Shown here: one piece after another, positions 51,171 to 59,828 of the stretch
Position numbering within the stretch: the stretch's first letter is position 1
Layout of the letters: every line of letters begins with the position of its first letter
NCBI GenBank assembly: GCA_015069385.1
Contig: SVIS01000005.1
Coordinates: forward strand, 1-64,000
Source: Clostridiales bacterium
GTDB lineage: Bacteria; Bacillota; Clostridia; Christensenellales; UBA1242
DNA length: 64,000 nt
Direction: 5' to 3'
Program-made: the position numbers and the translations under genes
Notes under the pieces: model-generated
Databases searched by the model: none
What the model was told of the DNA's origin: nothing
What the model saw: the letters and a program-made list of their open reading frames with translations, nothing else

Positions 51171-51355
51171 TCATTTATTAACTTGGTCATTATACACAAA
51201 GTTAAAAACATTGTCAATAAAAAAATTAAAATAATTTTAAAGTATTACCATGAAGCAATTTTTGGTGTAACGACAAATCTCTTAAAAAATTTTTTTATAT
51301 TTTATTTGTACAAAGATTGTTTAGTGTGCTAAAATTATTGTGTAAAGAGGGGAGT

Positions 51356-51736
51356 ATGGATATTTTAGCAATCTCTAAAACACTTGCCACAGTGGCAAAA
51401 GTAAAAAAAATTAGTGACAATGAATATGAAATTTTAACAGAAGCAAAAATTAATAGCAAAACTCCAATAAAAATGTACCTATATGAAGGACATAATGGTG
51501 TCATGCTTGGCGATAGAAAGCACACTTTAAAATATATGAATCAATTATATGAACTTAAATCGCCAGATGTTAAAGGTTGTATTGCTTCGGTTATTAAAAT
51601 TTATGGGTTTTCTATAGTTTCGGGCGAACTTGTTGCTTCTATAGTTAGCGATAAATTTGCTTTAGAAACTTTCTATAACTACATAATTTGCGTAGGTCAA
51701 CTTGCAAATATGTACGCATTCTTTGATAAACCATAA
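51356..51736 (+). CDS. Hypothetical protein (126 aa)
   Basis: RBS GAGGGGAG before ATGGATATTTTAG; start inside the listed ORF. Confidence 0.65.
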   Translation: MDILAISKTLATVAKVKKISDNEYEILTEAKINSKTPIKMYLYEGHNGVMLGDRKHTLKYMNQLYELKSPDVKGCIASVIKIYGFSIVSGELVASIVSDKFALETFYNYIICVGQLANMYAFFDKP

Positions 51737-51755
51737 TTTGTTTGTAACAAACATT

Positions 51756-51796
51756 CACTTTTTCTTGTTTGGCTTTGGCAAGAAAAAGTGTTTTTT
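51756..51796 (+). terminator. Rho-independent terminator
   Basis: CACTTTTTCTTG-TTTGGCTTTGG-CAAGAAAAAGTGTTTTTT. Confidence 0.85.
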
Positions 51797-51865
51797 GTTG
51801 TAATAATTAAAATTGACAAAATTTAAACAAAGTTTTAAAATACATTAAATTATTAGGAGTATAAT

Positions 51866-53506
51866 ATGAAAAATATATTTATTGGCGGAGCATGGCCTTA
51901 TGCAAACAATTCACTTCATATTGGACACTTTGCGGCTCTTTTGCCAGGTGATGTTCTTGCTCGTTTTTTTAGAAAAAACGGAAATCAAGTTTTATATGTA
52001 TCTGGTTCAGATTGCCATGGAACACCAATCACAGTTAGGGCAAACAAGTTAGGTGTTAATGCAAAAGATATTGCCTCACATTATGACAATGAGTTTAGAA
52101 AGAATTTCGAAGATTTAGAATTTAGTTACGACCTTTATACTAACACAATGACAAAAGAACACGAAAATGTTGTAAAAAACAATTTAAAAATCATTAACAA
52201 TAAAGGTTTATTTTATACCAAAACCGAAAAAGAAGATTATTGTGAAAACTGTGGCAAGTTTATTTCTGATCGTGAAATTAAAGGCATTTGTCCAATTTGC
52301 GGAGCAGAAGCAGACGGTGACCAATGCGATAAATGCTTAACAACTTTAACACCAAGCGAACTTAAAGATAAAACTTGCAAACTATGCGGTCACAAAACTG
52401 TTTTAAAAGATAATACTCACTTATATTTTAAACTTTCGGGTTGTGAACAAAAAGTTACAGATCTTTTTGAAAAATACAAAAAATATTGGCGTCCTACAAC
52501 TGTTAACGAAACTGCAAAGTATTTAAAAGAAGGGCTTAGAGATAGAGCAATTACCCGTAGTTTAAATTGGGGAATTGAACTTCCTTTTGATGGGTTTGAT
52601 GACAAGCGTGTGTATGTTTGGATAGAAGCCGTAATGGGTTATCTTTCTGCAGGCGAGCAGGCAGCAAAAAATTTAGGCATTAATTTTGAAGATTTTATGC
52701 ATGATAAAAACACTACATCTTATTATGTACATGGAAAAGATAATATTGTTTTTCATACGATAATTCTTCCAGCATTGCTTGGAGCAATAGATGAAAATAT
52801 TTCTATGCCAGAACGTATTATTGCTAGTGAATATGTTAATATGGGTGGCGACAAAATGAGCAAAAGTAAAGGTAATTTAATTACCGTAAATACTCTTCTT
52901 GCCAACTTTGACCCAGATTCTATTAGATATTATTTCTGCCTAAACAATCCAGAAAAACGTGATATGAATTTTGACCTTGCTGATTATATTTCAATCCACA
53001 ACAAACATTTAGTTGGTGGTTATGGTAATTTTGTAAACAGAAACTTATCGTTCCTTGCTAAAAAATTTGAAGGCAAACTTCCAGCACTAAATTTAGATGC
53101 CGAAGTAAAAACTGTCGTTGAAAAAACATATAAAGAAATTAAAGAGTTATTTATTAATGGTGAAATTAAAGAAGCCACAACAAAACTTTATGATTATGTT
53201 CAATATGCAAACAAATACTACGACACTAATGAGCCTTGGGTGCTTGCTAAAACTGATTTAGAAAAGTTTAATAAAGTAACATCAAATTGCTTATATTTAA
53301 TTGCCAATATGGCAAATTTATACGAACCAATTATGCCAAAGCGCACAAAAATAGTAAGTGAACTACTTGGTTTTAACTCAAATAACTTTGAGCCAGTTGT
53401 TTACGATGCAAATAAAACAGTTTGCAATGTTCCTCTTTTATTTCAAAGAATAGAAGAAGATAAAGTTGATATGACCAAAGGCGCAGAAGCAACTTTTCAA
53501 TCTTAA
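51866..53506 (+). CDS. metG: Methionine--tRNA ligase
   Basis: WPYANNSLHIGH signature, GGDKMSKSKGN (KMSKS), Zn-ribbon Cys motifs. Confidence 0.96.
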   Translation: MKNIFIGGAWPYANNSLHIGHFAALLPGDVLARFFRKNGNQVLYVSGSDCHGTPITVRANKLGVNAKDIASHYDNEFRKNFEDLEFSYDLYTNTMTKEHENVVKNNLKIINNKGLFYTKTEKEDYCENCGKFISDREIKGICPICGAEADGDQCDKCLTTLTPSELKDKTCKLCGHKTVLKDNTHLYFKLSGCEQKVTDLFEKYKKYWRPTTVNETAKYLKEGLRDRAITRSLNWGIELPFDGFDDKRVYVWIEAVMGYLSAGEQAAKNLGINFEDFMHDKNTTSYYVHGKDNIVFHTIILPALLGAIDENISMPERIIASEYVNMGGDKMSKSKGNLITVNTLLANFDPDSIRYYFCLNNPEKRDMNFDLADYISIHNKHLVGGYGNFVNRNLSFLAKKFEGKLPALNLDAEVKTVVEKTYKEIKELFINGEIKEATTKLYDYVQYANKYYDTNEPWVLAKTDLEKFNKVTSNCLYLIANMANLYEPIMPKRTKIVSELLGFNSNNFEPVVYDANKTVCNVPLLFQRIEEDKVDMTKGAEATFQS

Positions 53507-53515
53507 AATTTATAC

Positions 53516-53544
53516 TTGACAAATTTATTAAAAAGAACTAACAT
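53516..53544 (+). promoter_or_regulatory. Promoter of hisS leader (TTGACA-17-TAACAT)
   Basis: Near-consensus -35/-10 upstream of the leader peptide. Confidence 0.6.
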
Positions 53545-53563
53545 TTAAAAAGAAGGAAATGTT

Positions 53564-53602
53564 ATGAAAAATATAAGTTTTTTACATCATCATATCAAAT
53601 AA
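53564..53602 (+). CDS. His-rich leader peptide MKNISFLHHHIK
   Basis: RBS AAGAAGGAAA; three consecutive CAT codons; followed by alternative hairpins and terminator, then hisS. Confidence 0.8.
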   Translation: MKNISFLHHHIK

Positions 53603-53692
53603 CTTGCAAATTTTTGCAAGGTTTTTGGTATGCCTTGATATTTAAAAAGACTTTTAGCATCAATGGCATATTAAAACCATTGGTGCTTTTTT
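53603..53692 (+). promoter_or_regulatory. Transcription attenuator of hisS (antiterminator 53629-53639/53659-53670; terminator 53656-53692)
   Basis: TATGCCTTGAT pairs with ATCAA(T)GGCATA; AGCATCAATGG pairs with CCATTGGTGCT followed by T-run. Confidence 0.75.
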
Positions 53693-53702
53693 AAAAACTC
53701 CA

Positions 53703-53784
53703 GCGCGAAGTTGCTTTGCCTAAATGGCAAAGCAGAAAATGCATGAATGCATTTGCTTGGGCTGTGTAGCCCAAGCCTTCGCGC
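53703..53784. repeat. Cloverleaf-like multi-hairpin element
   Basis: Outer stem GCGCGAAG/CTTCGCGC enclosing GCTTTGCC/GGCAAAGC, AAATGCAT/ATGCATTT, GCTTGGGCT/AGCCCAAGC. Confidence 0.75.
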
Positions 53785-53824
53785 TTAAGTAACAATTAAT
53801 AAACTTTAAAAGAAGGAAATAGAT

Positions 53825-55105
53825 ATGGAAATAGAATTAAAAAATTTAAAAGGAACTTGCGATTTTTTGCCAAACGAACAAATTGTCCGCAATAAAATTA
53901 TGGCAGTACTTAGAAATAATTTTGAAAAATATGGATACTTACCTGTGGAAACACCAATCTTAAACTCATACGACTTGCTTGCATATAAATATGAAGAAGG
54001 TGCCGAAATATTAAGCGAAATTTATACACTTAAAGACCAAGGCAAACGTAAATTAGGTTTAAGATATGATTTAACTGTTCCATTTTGCAAAGTTATAGGT
54101 TTAAACAAAGATTTAACTTTACCATTTAGGCGCTACGAAATAGGCAAAGTATTTCGCGATGGTCCCGTAAAACTTGGTAGAGCACGTGAATTTTATCAAT
54201 GCGACATAGATGTTGTTGGCATAGATGGCAGACTAATTGAAGTTGAACAAATGCTAATGGTAAAAAATGTATTTGATGAACTAAATATACCTGTAGAAAT
54301 TAAGTGGAATAACCGCAAAGTAATGAGCGGGCTTTTAAAATTGGCCAATATTTCAGAAAGTTTAATTTCTAATATAATAGGCTTGATTGATAGATTAGAA
54401 AAAATATCATATAAAGAGTTACTTGAAGAATTTGAAAAACTTGAAATTAAAGAAGAAAAAGTACAAGAAATTTTACAACTTTTCTCTTACGATTTACCAA
54501 CTTATGTTTCTAAATTTCAAAATGCTGAAATAGAAGTTTTAAAAGAGGGGATACAAGAATGTGTTGAACTTCAAAATTTAATTAACCAACTAGGGCTTGA
54601 AAATGTTTGTATCTTTTCACCACGTCTTGCCCGCGGGCTTAGCATTTATACAGGAACAGTTTTTGAATTTTTTGATAAACAAAAACGCATTGCCTCATCA
54701 CTTGGTGGCGGCGGAAGATATAATAAAATTATCACAGAATTTATGGATAATGGTCAACAGTATCCTGCCGTTGGTTTATGCTTTGGCTTAGAACCAATTT
54801 ATGTAATATTATCTAACCAACAACAAATAGCACCTGTTGATGTTTTTATTGTTCCAATGGGAACCGAAGTAGAATGTTTAACACTTGCAAGTACTCTTAG
54901 AGCAAATGGCGTTAGAGTTTTGGTAGAAATGAAAAACAAAAAGGTTAAAAAATCTTTTGAATATGCAAATAAAACCGGCATAAAATATGTAATTGTTGTA
55001 GGAAGCAACGAAATAGAAAGCCAAACATTTGCTTTAAAAAATATGTTTACCGGTGAACAAATTTCGGTATCTTTAAGCGAAATGCTAAATATTTTAAAAA
55101 ATTAA
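53825..55105 (+). CDS. hisS: Histidine--tRNA ligase
   Basis: Motifs LRYDLTVPFCKVI, FRRYEIGKVFRDGPVKLGRAREFYQCDIDVVG, SLGGGGRYNKI, GLCFGLEPI. Confidence 0.93.
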   Translation: MEIELKNLKGTCDFLPNEQIVRNKIMAVLRNNFEKYGYLPVETPILNSYDLLAYKYEEGAEILSEIYTLKDQGKRKLGLRYDLTVPFCKVIGLNKDLTLPFRRYEIGKVFRDGPVKLGRAREFYQCDIDVVGIDGRLIEVEQMLMVKNVFDELNIPVEIKWNNRKVMSGLLKLANISESLISNIIGLIDRLEKISYKELLEEFEKLEIKEEKVQEILQLFSYDLPTYVSKFQNAEIEVLKEGIQECVELQNLINQLGLENVCIFSPRLARGLSIYTGTVFEFFDKQKRIASSLGGGGRYNKIITEFMDNGQQYPAVGLCFGLEPIYVILSNQQQIAPVDVFIVPMGTEVECLTLASTLRANGVRVLVEMKNKKVKKSFEYANKTGIKYVIVVGSNEIESQTFALKNMFTGEQISVSLSEMLNILKN

Positions 55106-55152
55106 TCACCATATTGGTGATTTTTTTATATATTTTATGTTAATATATTTTT

Positions 55153-55800
55153 ATGAACTTTATATTATTTATGTTGTTTACAATAATAATATTTATGCTT
55201 GCTTTAATAGGTTATAAAAAATTCCACTCCAGCACATTATATGCTCTTGCAATTGGAGGAATTGTTAATGCAAATTTTTTTCATGCAGGCCTTTACCCAA
55301 TAAATTGCTTTGGCTTGCCATTTGGTATAGATAGCATAATTTATACATTATTTGTTTTCTGTGTAATTTTAATGTTTTTTCAGCAAGGTAAAAAATCTGC
55401 TTATACACTTGCAATATCTAGCGTTGTTGCAATATTATTTTCTGCCATAATGCAATTAATTGCTGAACTATTTACAACAGGTTCGCAAAGCACAACATGG
55501 TTTACATTTTTAACATTTTTTGTTAGCGCCGCAGCAAGTATAATTGCAATTGTTATAACACTTGAAATTTTAGATAAAATTAAAGATAAAACAAATAATT
55601 ATATTAAATTAATTGTGGGGCTTTTATTACATACATTAATAAATACTGCAATTTATTATCCATTATCTATGCTTATTAATGGCACACCTTCCAACATTGG
55701 CTTACTTGTGCTTGCATCATTTATTGGTAAATTAATTGCCACAATTTGCGCAATTTTTACATTATTTTTACTTCATAAACTAAATAAAAGGAGTTATTAA
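55153..55800 (+). CDS. Polytopic membrane protein, unknown function
   Basis: Multiple predicted TM helices by eye; stop adjoins the next start. Confidence 0.6.
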   Translation: MNFILFMLFTIIIFMLALIGYKKFHSSTLYALAIGGIVNANFFHAGLYPINCFGLPFGIDSIIYTLFVFCVILMFFQQGKKSAYTLAISSVVAILFSAIMQLIAELFTTGSQSTTWFTFLTFFVSAAASIIAIVITLEILDKIKDKTNNYIKLIVGLLLHTLINTAIYYPLSMLINGTPSNIGLLVLASFIGKLIATICAIFTLFLLHKLNKRSY

Positions 55801-56319
55801 ATGGAATATAATTTAAACTTAAACGAATTAGATGTAGAAAAATTAAAAAAACTATCACCTGGTGAATTAACTGATTTAGGAATTTGCCCTACGTGTTTTG
55901 ATAGAGCAACAAACAAAAGTCTTTATGGCGATGATAGCCAACTTAAAACATATGAAGATGATGATATTGAGTGTTTATTTGTACCTAATCCACGAGCAAA
56001 AGGTCATATGATGATTTCCACAAAAACCCACTATCATGATATGGCAGAAGCACCAGACTATATTAATGAAAAAATTGTTCGCTTTGCTAAAGCCTATATG
56101 AATATTATTAAACAAGTTTATGGTTGCGTAAGAGTATATTTATGTACTATGGCAGATGGTCCTATGAACCATTATCACGTTCAACTTATTCCACGTTATG
56201 ACCACGAAGAGCGAGGTTCTAAAAACTTTGTAAAACCAAGACAAAAATATGTTTACCAAGAAGAATCTTTTAACCAAGTTTGCAAACTAATAAACGAATA
56301 TGCAAAAAAACAAATCTAA
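55801..56319 (+). CDS. HIT-family-like nucleotide-binding protein
   Basis: PNPRAKGHMMISTKTHYHDMAE and MNHYHVQLIPRY (HxHxx-like). Confidence 0.7.
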   Translation: MEYNLNLNELDVEKLKKLSPGELTDLGICPTCFDRATNKSLYGDDSQLKTYEDDDIECLFVPNPRAKGHMMISTKTHYHDMAEAPDYINEKIVRFAKAYMNIIKQVYGCVRVYLCTMADGPMNHYHVQLIPRYDHEERGSKNFVKPRQKYVYQEESFNQVCKLINEYAKKQI

Positions 56320-56494
56320 TAACATTACTAATAAATAAAAACTATTTGTTTTTATTTATTTTTATTTAGTAATTTTTCAATAGAATGTAAATATTGTTCA
56401 TATTTTTCCTTATTAAATTATTTTTGTACAAATATAAAAAATATTTGACAAAAAATTACAAAGCATTATAAAATTATGGTTAAAGGGTGATAAA

Positions 56495-56797
56495 TTGATG
56501 GAAATTAATTCAAATGTTCGTAATACAATGATATTATACGGCTTTGACTTTTTGCTCAAAGGCACTTCATATATTTACGAAATGGTATTAGAAATGGCAA
56601 ACAACTTTTCATTTAGAACAGGTAGCAAACTAATGCAATATATTTCCGATAAACATGACATTAAACTAAAATCTATGAACAGAGCAGTTAGGTGGGCAAT
56701 ATTTAATGCAACAAAACGCGGTGAAACGTTTAATACTGCCATTCCAACAAAAATATTAATTAAAAAAATATATAATGCTGCCCTTATTAATTGTTAA
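56495..56797 (+). CDS. Stand-alone Spo0A C-terminal-domain-like protein (100 aa)
   Basis: KGTSYIYEMVLEMA...GSKLMQYISDKHDIKLKSMNRAVRWAIFNATKRG aligns by eye with the Spo0A-C region of the window's own Spo0A. Confidence 0.75.
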   Translation: MMEINSNVRNTMILYGFDFLLKGTSYIYEMVLEMANNFSFRTGSKLMQYISDKHDIKLKSMNRAVRWAIFNATKRGETFNTAIPTKILIKKIYNAALINC

Positions 56798-57383
56798 ATC
56801 TTAATGCTAAATTTTTAATTGCCTCTAAAACCGGTAGGTTTGTTTGCACCATAATTTCATCTGTATTTAAACATAATATAATATCACTACTATTTAATGT
56901 AGCATTTAACTTTTTAAAAATGTATTGCGCTTGCTTTATAGGTAAATCTTGATTATTTTCACCTTGTAAAACTTTACATGCACCACCGCCTCCAACTAAA
57001 ATTAACCCAGACTGTTTGTTTTTAAAATTATTTATAATATTTAATTTTACTTTGTTATTGTAAGTAAAATTAAACCTGTTAATTAAATTAAACATTGGTC
57101 CGGGTAAATTAGATTGATATATTGGAGATGCTATAATAATTTGCTCATAGTCATCGGCAATAATTTTTTTAAAACCATCATTTAAACAACAATATTGATT
57201 TATGCTACAACCACCGCAATCTATGCAACTGCTTATACCTTTATCATTTGCAATAGGAAAAACATTTACAATTTCAACACTATGAGCATAGTGTTTTTTA
57301 AACTCGTTAATTAAAAAATATGTATTGCCATTTAATTTAGGACTACCATTAATAATTAAACATTTTTTATTCATTAATTGCAC
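56787..57383 (-). CDS. NAD(P)H-dependent FMN reductase / flavodoxin-fold oxidoreductase
   Basis: CLIINGSPKLNGNTYFLINEF, CIDCGGCSINQYCCLNDGFKKI, IIIASPIYQSNLPGPM. Confidence 0.85.
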   Translation of the reverse strand: MQLMNKKCLIINGSPKLNGNTYFLINEFKKHYAHSVEIVNVFPIANDKGISSCIDCGGCSINQYCCLNDGFKKIIADDYEQIIIASPIYQSNLPGPMFNLINRFNFTYNNKVKLNIINNFKNKQSGLILVGGGGACKVLQGENNQDLPIKQAQYIFKKLNATLNSSDIILCLNTDEIMVQTNLPVLEAIKNLALRFNN

Positions 57384-57396
57384 TCCTTTTTTTTAA

Positions 57397-57942
57397 TTAT
57401 ACATCTAATCTTTTTATATCGCTTAAATTTATGTAATCTTTTAACTCTTTCATATCAATGCTTTGTTTTTTATAAAGATTAAAAAGTTTTTTATACGCTT
57501 TGTTTTCAAACTCCTTGTCAATTGAAGCTTTATGATAAACGCCATTTATATAAATACTAAATGCCGAAAGCAAATTTTTTAAATAATCTTGCACTTTTCC
57601 TGCAAAAAGACATTCCTGCATAATTTCATATTTGCGACTATTTACATAAGCATTTTCAATACGATTTTTAAATTCTGAAGTAAATTCTATTTCGTTTACA
57701 AGTTCAATAATTTCAGAAAAATTATGTTTTTTGTTATTAATGTTTAAGCCCGCCTCTAAATACCCAACAATATACCATAAATCGCAGGTGAATTTGTAAA
57801 TTTCAAATCGCTTATCAAACAACTGAATACTTGCGTTTATGTTTTGACTTTTTGTTTGTTGCCTGATTGATACAATAGAAACAACAATTGCCACAACCGA
57901 AGTTAAACAACTAAGCACAATACTAACAATTTCAACAACCAT
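57397..57942 (-). CDS. Hypothetical membrane-anchored protein (181 aa)
   Basis: N-terminal TM, helical cytoplasmic domain. Confidence 0.6.
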   Translation of the reverse strand: MVVEIVSIVLSCLTSVVAIVVSIVSIRQQTKSQNINASIQLFDKRFEIYKFTCDLWYIVGYLEAGLNINNKKHNFSEIIELVNEIEFTSEFKNRIENAYVNSRKYEIMQECLFAGKVQDYLKNLLSAFSIYINGVYHKASIDKEFENKAYKKLFNLYKKQSIDMKELKDYINLSDIKRLDV

Positions 57943-57952
57943 AAAATCCCCT

Positions 57953-58159
57953 TTAATCTTCCAAACCTAGTAAATAATCGGTTGTAACCTTAAAATATTT
58001 GGCTAGAATAATAAGCCTTTGTAATTTCCTAATTTTTGTTTTGCCTTTTTCCCAACATATCAAAGTTGAAACTGGAATATCAATCTCTTTTGATAAGGCT
58101 ATCACCGATAAGTTTTTGGCTTCTCTTAATTTTTTTAATCTTTTTGCAAATTTTTCCAT
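57953..58159 (-). CDS. XRE-family HTH regulator (68 aa)
   Basis: LREAKNLSVIALSKEIDIPVSTLICWEKGKTKIRKLQRLIILAKYFKVTTDYLLGL. Confidence 0.85.
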   Translation of the reverse strand: MEKFAKRLKKLREAKNLSVIALSKEIDIPVSTLICWEKGKTKIRKLQRLIILAKYFKVTTDYLLGLED

Positions 58160-58285
58160 TATATTCCCTTTATGAAAATTATACTACCTTAAATAAATTA
58201 AAAATAATTTAATTATTCTAAACGGTATCATAAGTACAATAATATAAATGAGGATAAAGTCTGGAACATTTCATAAATAGAACAC

Positions 58286-58489
58286 TTAGTTCTCTAACCC
58301 TAATAAATAGTCAGAAGTTTCACCTAATGCTTTGCATATTAAAATTAAAACATCTAAAGTTGGCTCTCGTTTTCCAGTGCAGTAATTATTAACAACACCT
58401 TGTGACATTCCTATTGCTTTTGCAAGCGCAACCTGTGACATTGCGTTTTCTTTTAAACTTTGCTTTAATCTTTCACTAAATTTATTCAT
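58286..58489 (-). CDS. XRE-family HTH regulator (67 aa)
   Basis: LKENAMSQVALAKAIGMSQGVVNNYCTGKREPTLDVLILICKALGETSDYLLGL. Confidence 0.87.
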   Translation of the reverse strand: MNKFSERLKQSLKENAMSQVALAKAIGMSQGVVNNYCTGKREPTLDVLILICKALGETSDYLLGLEN

Positions 58490-58501
58490 AATTTATATTA
58501 T

Positions 58502-58552
58502 ACTGCAATTAGCCGTAAATTTGTTGACATACGGCTATTAGCAGTATATACT
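58502..58552 (+). promoter_or_regulatory. Divergent operator/promoter: inverted repeat ACTGCAATTAGCCGT / ACGGCTATTAGCAGT overlapping TTGACA-17-TATACT
   Basis: 13/15 inverted-repeat match flanking and overlapping the plus-strand promoter. Confidence 0.7.
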
Positions 58553-58584
58553 AATGTAAGGTCAATAGCAGTACAGGAGGTAAT

Positions 58585-58656
58585 ATGAGAAAATTTCTAA
58601 AAACTGAAATATTTGAAGAGTATATAAAACAAAATTGTCAGTGGCAAAAACTTTAA
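58585..58656 (+). CDS. Short ORF (23 aa) MRKFLKTEIFEEYIKQNCQWQKL, possibly a remnant
   Basis: RBS CAGGAGG and strong promoter upstream; very short. Confidence 0.4.
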   Translation: MRKFLKTEIFEEYIKQNCQWQKL

Positions 58657-58814
58657 ATTGCGAGCACTTTTAAACATTGCAAATACATTAACATAGAAAT
58701 ATACAAATTAATAATATAACACAATTAATACATAACACATTTTAAGCCATTTTGAACTAACGAATATAGACATTTTATCATTGATTAGATAAGGTGTCTT
58801 TTTCGTATAAAAAC

Positions 58815-58876
58815 TTCCGCTATCGGAAATAAATGTTATATAAACGATTGATAAATTTCCGATAATGGAATATAAT
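58815..58876 (+). promoter_or_regulatory. Fic promoter TTGATA-17-TATAAT with two 14-bp palindromes
   Basis: TTCCGCTATCGGAA (58815-58828) and TTCCGATAATGGAA (58857-58870); 42-bp spacing. Confidence 0.65.
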
Positions 58877-58899
58877 AGTAAAAAATAGAGGTAATATAA

Positions 58900-59790
58900 A
58901 TGGATTTTATATCAGTTGCAGAAATTGCAAAGAAATGGAATGTATCAGATAGAATGGTTAGAAATTATTGTGCAAAGAAAAGAATACCAGGCGCTTTTTT
59001 GACTGGTAAAACTTGGAATATACCAGCAAATGCAGTAAAACCTAAAAGAGAAAGTAAAAAAAACTTTAGTAATAATAAATTATTAAATATTTTAAAAGAA
59101 CAAAAAAATATTAAACTGGGCGGTGGCATTTATCACAAAACACAAATTGAATTAACCTACAACTCAAATCATATCGAAGGCAGTACTTTAACTCACGACC
59201 AAACAAGATATATCTTTGAAACAAATACCATTGGTATAGAAAAAGAAACAATTAACATTGATGACATTGTTGAAACAGCAAACCACTTCAAATGTGTTGA
59301 TTATATAATTGATAATGCATTAAAACCGCTTAGTGAAGCAATGATTAAAGAATTACACTTTATACTTAAAAACGGAACAAGTGATAGCAGAAAAGATTGG
59401 TTTAATGTTGGAGATTATAAAAAATTCCCAAATGAAGTTGGTGGTGAAGAAACTTGTTCGCCTGAGAATGTAAAAGAAGAAATGAAAAAACTTTTATCTT
59501 TTTATAACAACATAAAACAAAAATCTTTTGAGCAAATTCTAGAGTTTCATAAAACCTTTGAAGTTATTCACCCATTTCAAGATGGAAATGGTCGTGTTGG
59601 AAGGCTCTTAATGTTTAAAGAGTGTTTAGCAAATAACATTGTTCCATTTATCATTGATGAAAACCATAAATTATTTTACTATCGTGGACTTAAAGAATGG
59701 AAAAATGAAAAAGGCTATTTAATTGACACTTGCCTATCTTGCCAGGATAAATATAAATCATGGTTAGATTATTTCAAAATTGAATATTAA
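58900..59790 (+). CDS. Fic-family protein with N-terminal HTH
   Basis: HPFQDGNGRVGR Fic motif; SNHIEG inhibitory-type motif; N-terminal HTH VAEIAKKWNVSDRMVRNYCAKKRIPGAF. Confidence 0.9.
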   Translation: MDFISVAEIAKKWNVSDRMVRNYCAKKRIPGAFLTGKTWNIPANAVKPKRESKKNFSNNKLLNILKEQKNIKLGGGIYHKTQIELTYNSNHIEGSTLTHDQTRYIFETNTIGIEKETINIDDIVETANHFKCVDYIIDNALKPLSEAMIKELHFILKNGTSDSRKDWFNVGDYKKFPNEVGGEETCSPENVKEEMKKLLSFYNNIKQKSFEQILEFHKTFEVIHPFQDGNGRVGRLLMFKECLANNIVPFIIDENHKLFYYRGLKEWKNEKGYLIDTCLSCQDKYKSWLDYFKIEY

Positions 59791-59794
59791 AAAA

Positions 59795-59826
59795 TTGCCG
59801 TATTAATTTACGGCAATTTTTAATAT
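59795..59826. terminator. Bidirectional terminator
   Basis: AAAAATTGCCGTATTAATTTACGGCAATTTTT. Confidence 0.75.
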
Positions 59827-59828
59827 AG

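Noticed and set aside
51093-51332. 79-aa ORF MVGMSGLEPPTPTLSGWCSNQLSYIP...
   Set aside because: Spurious translation across the antisense of tRNA-Ile; a well-known false annotation pattern.
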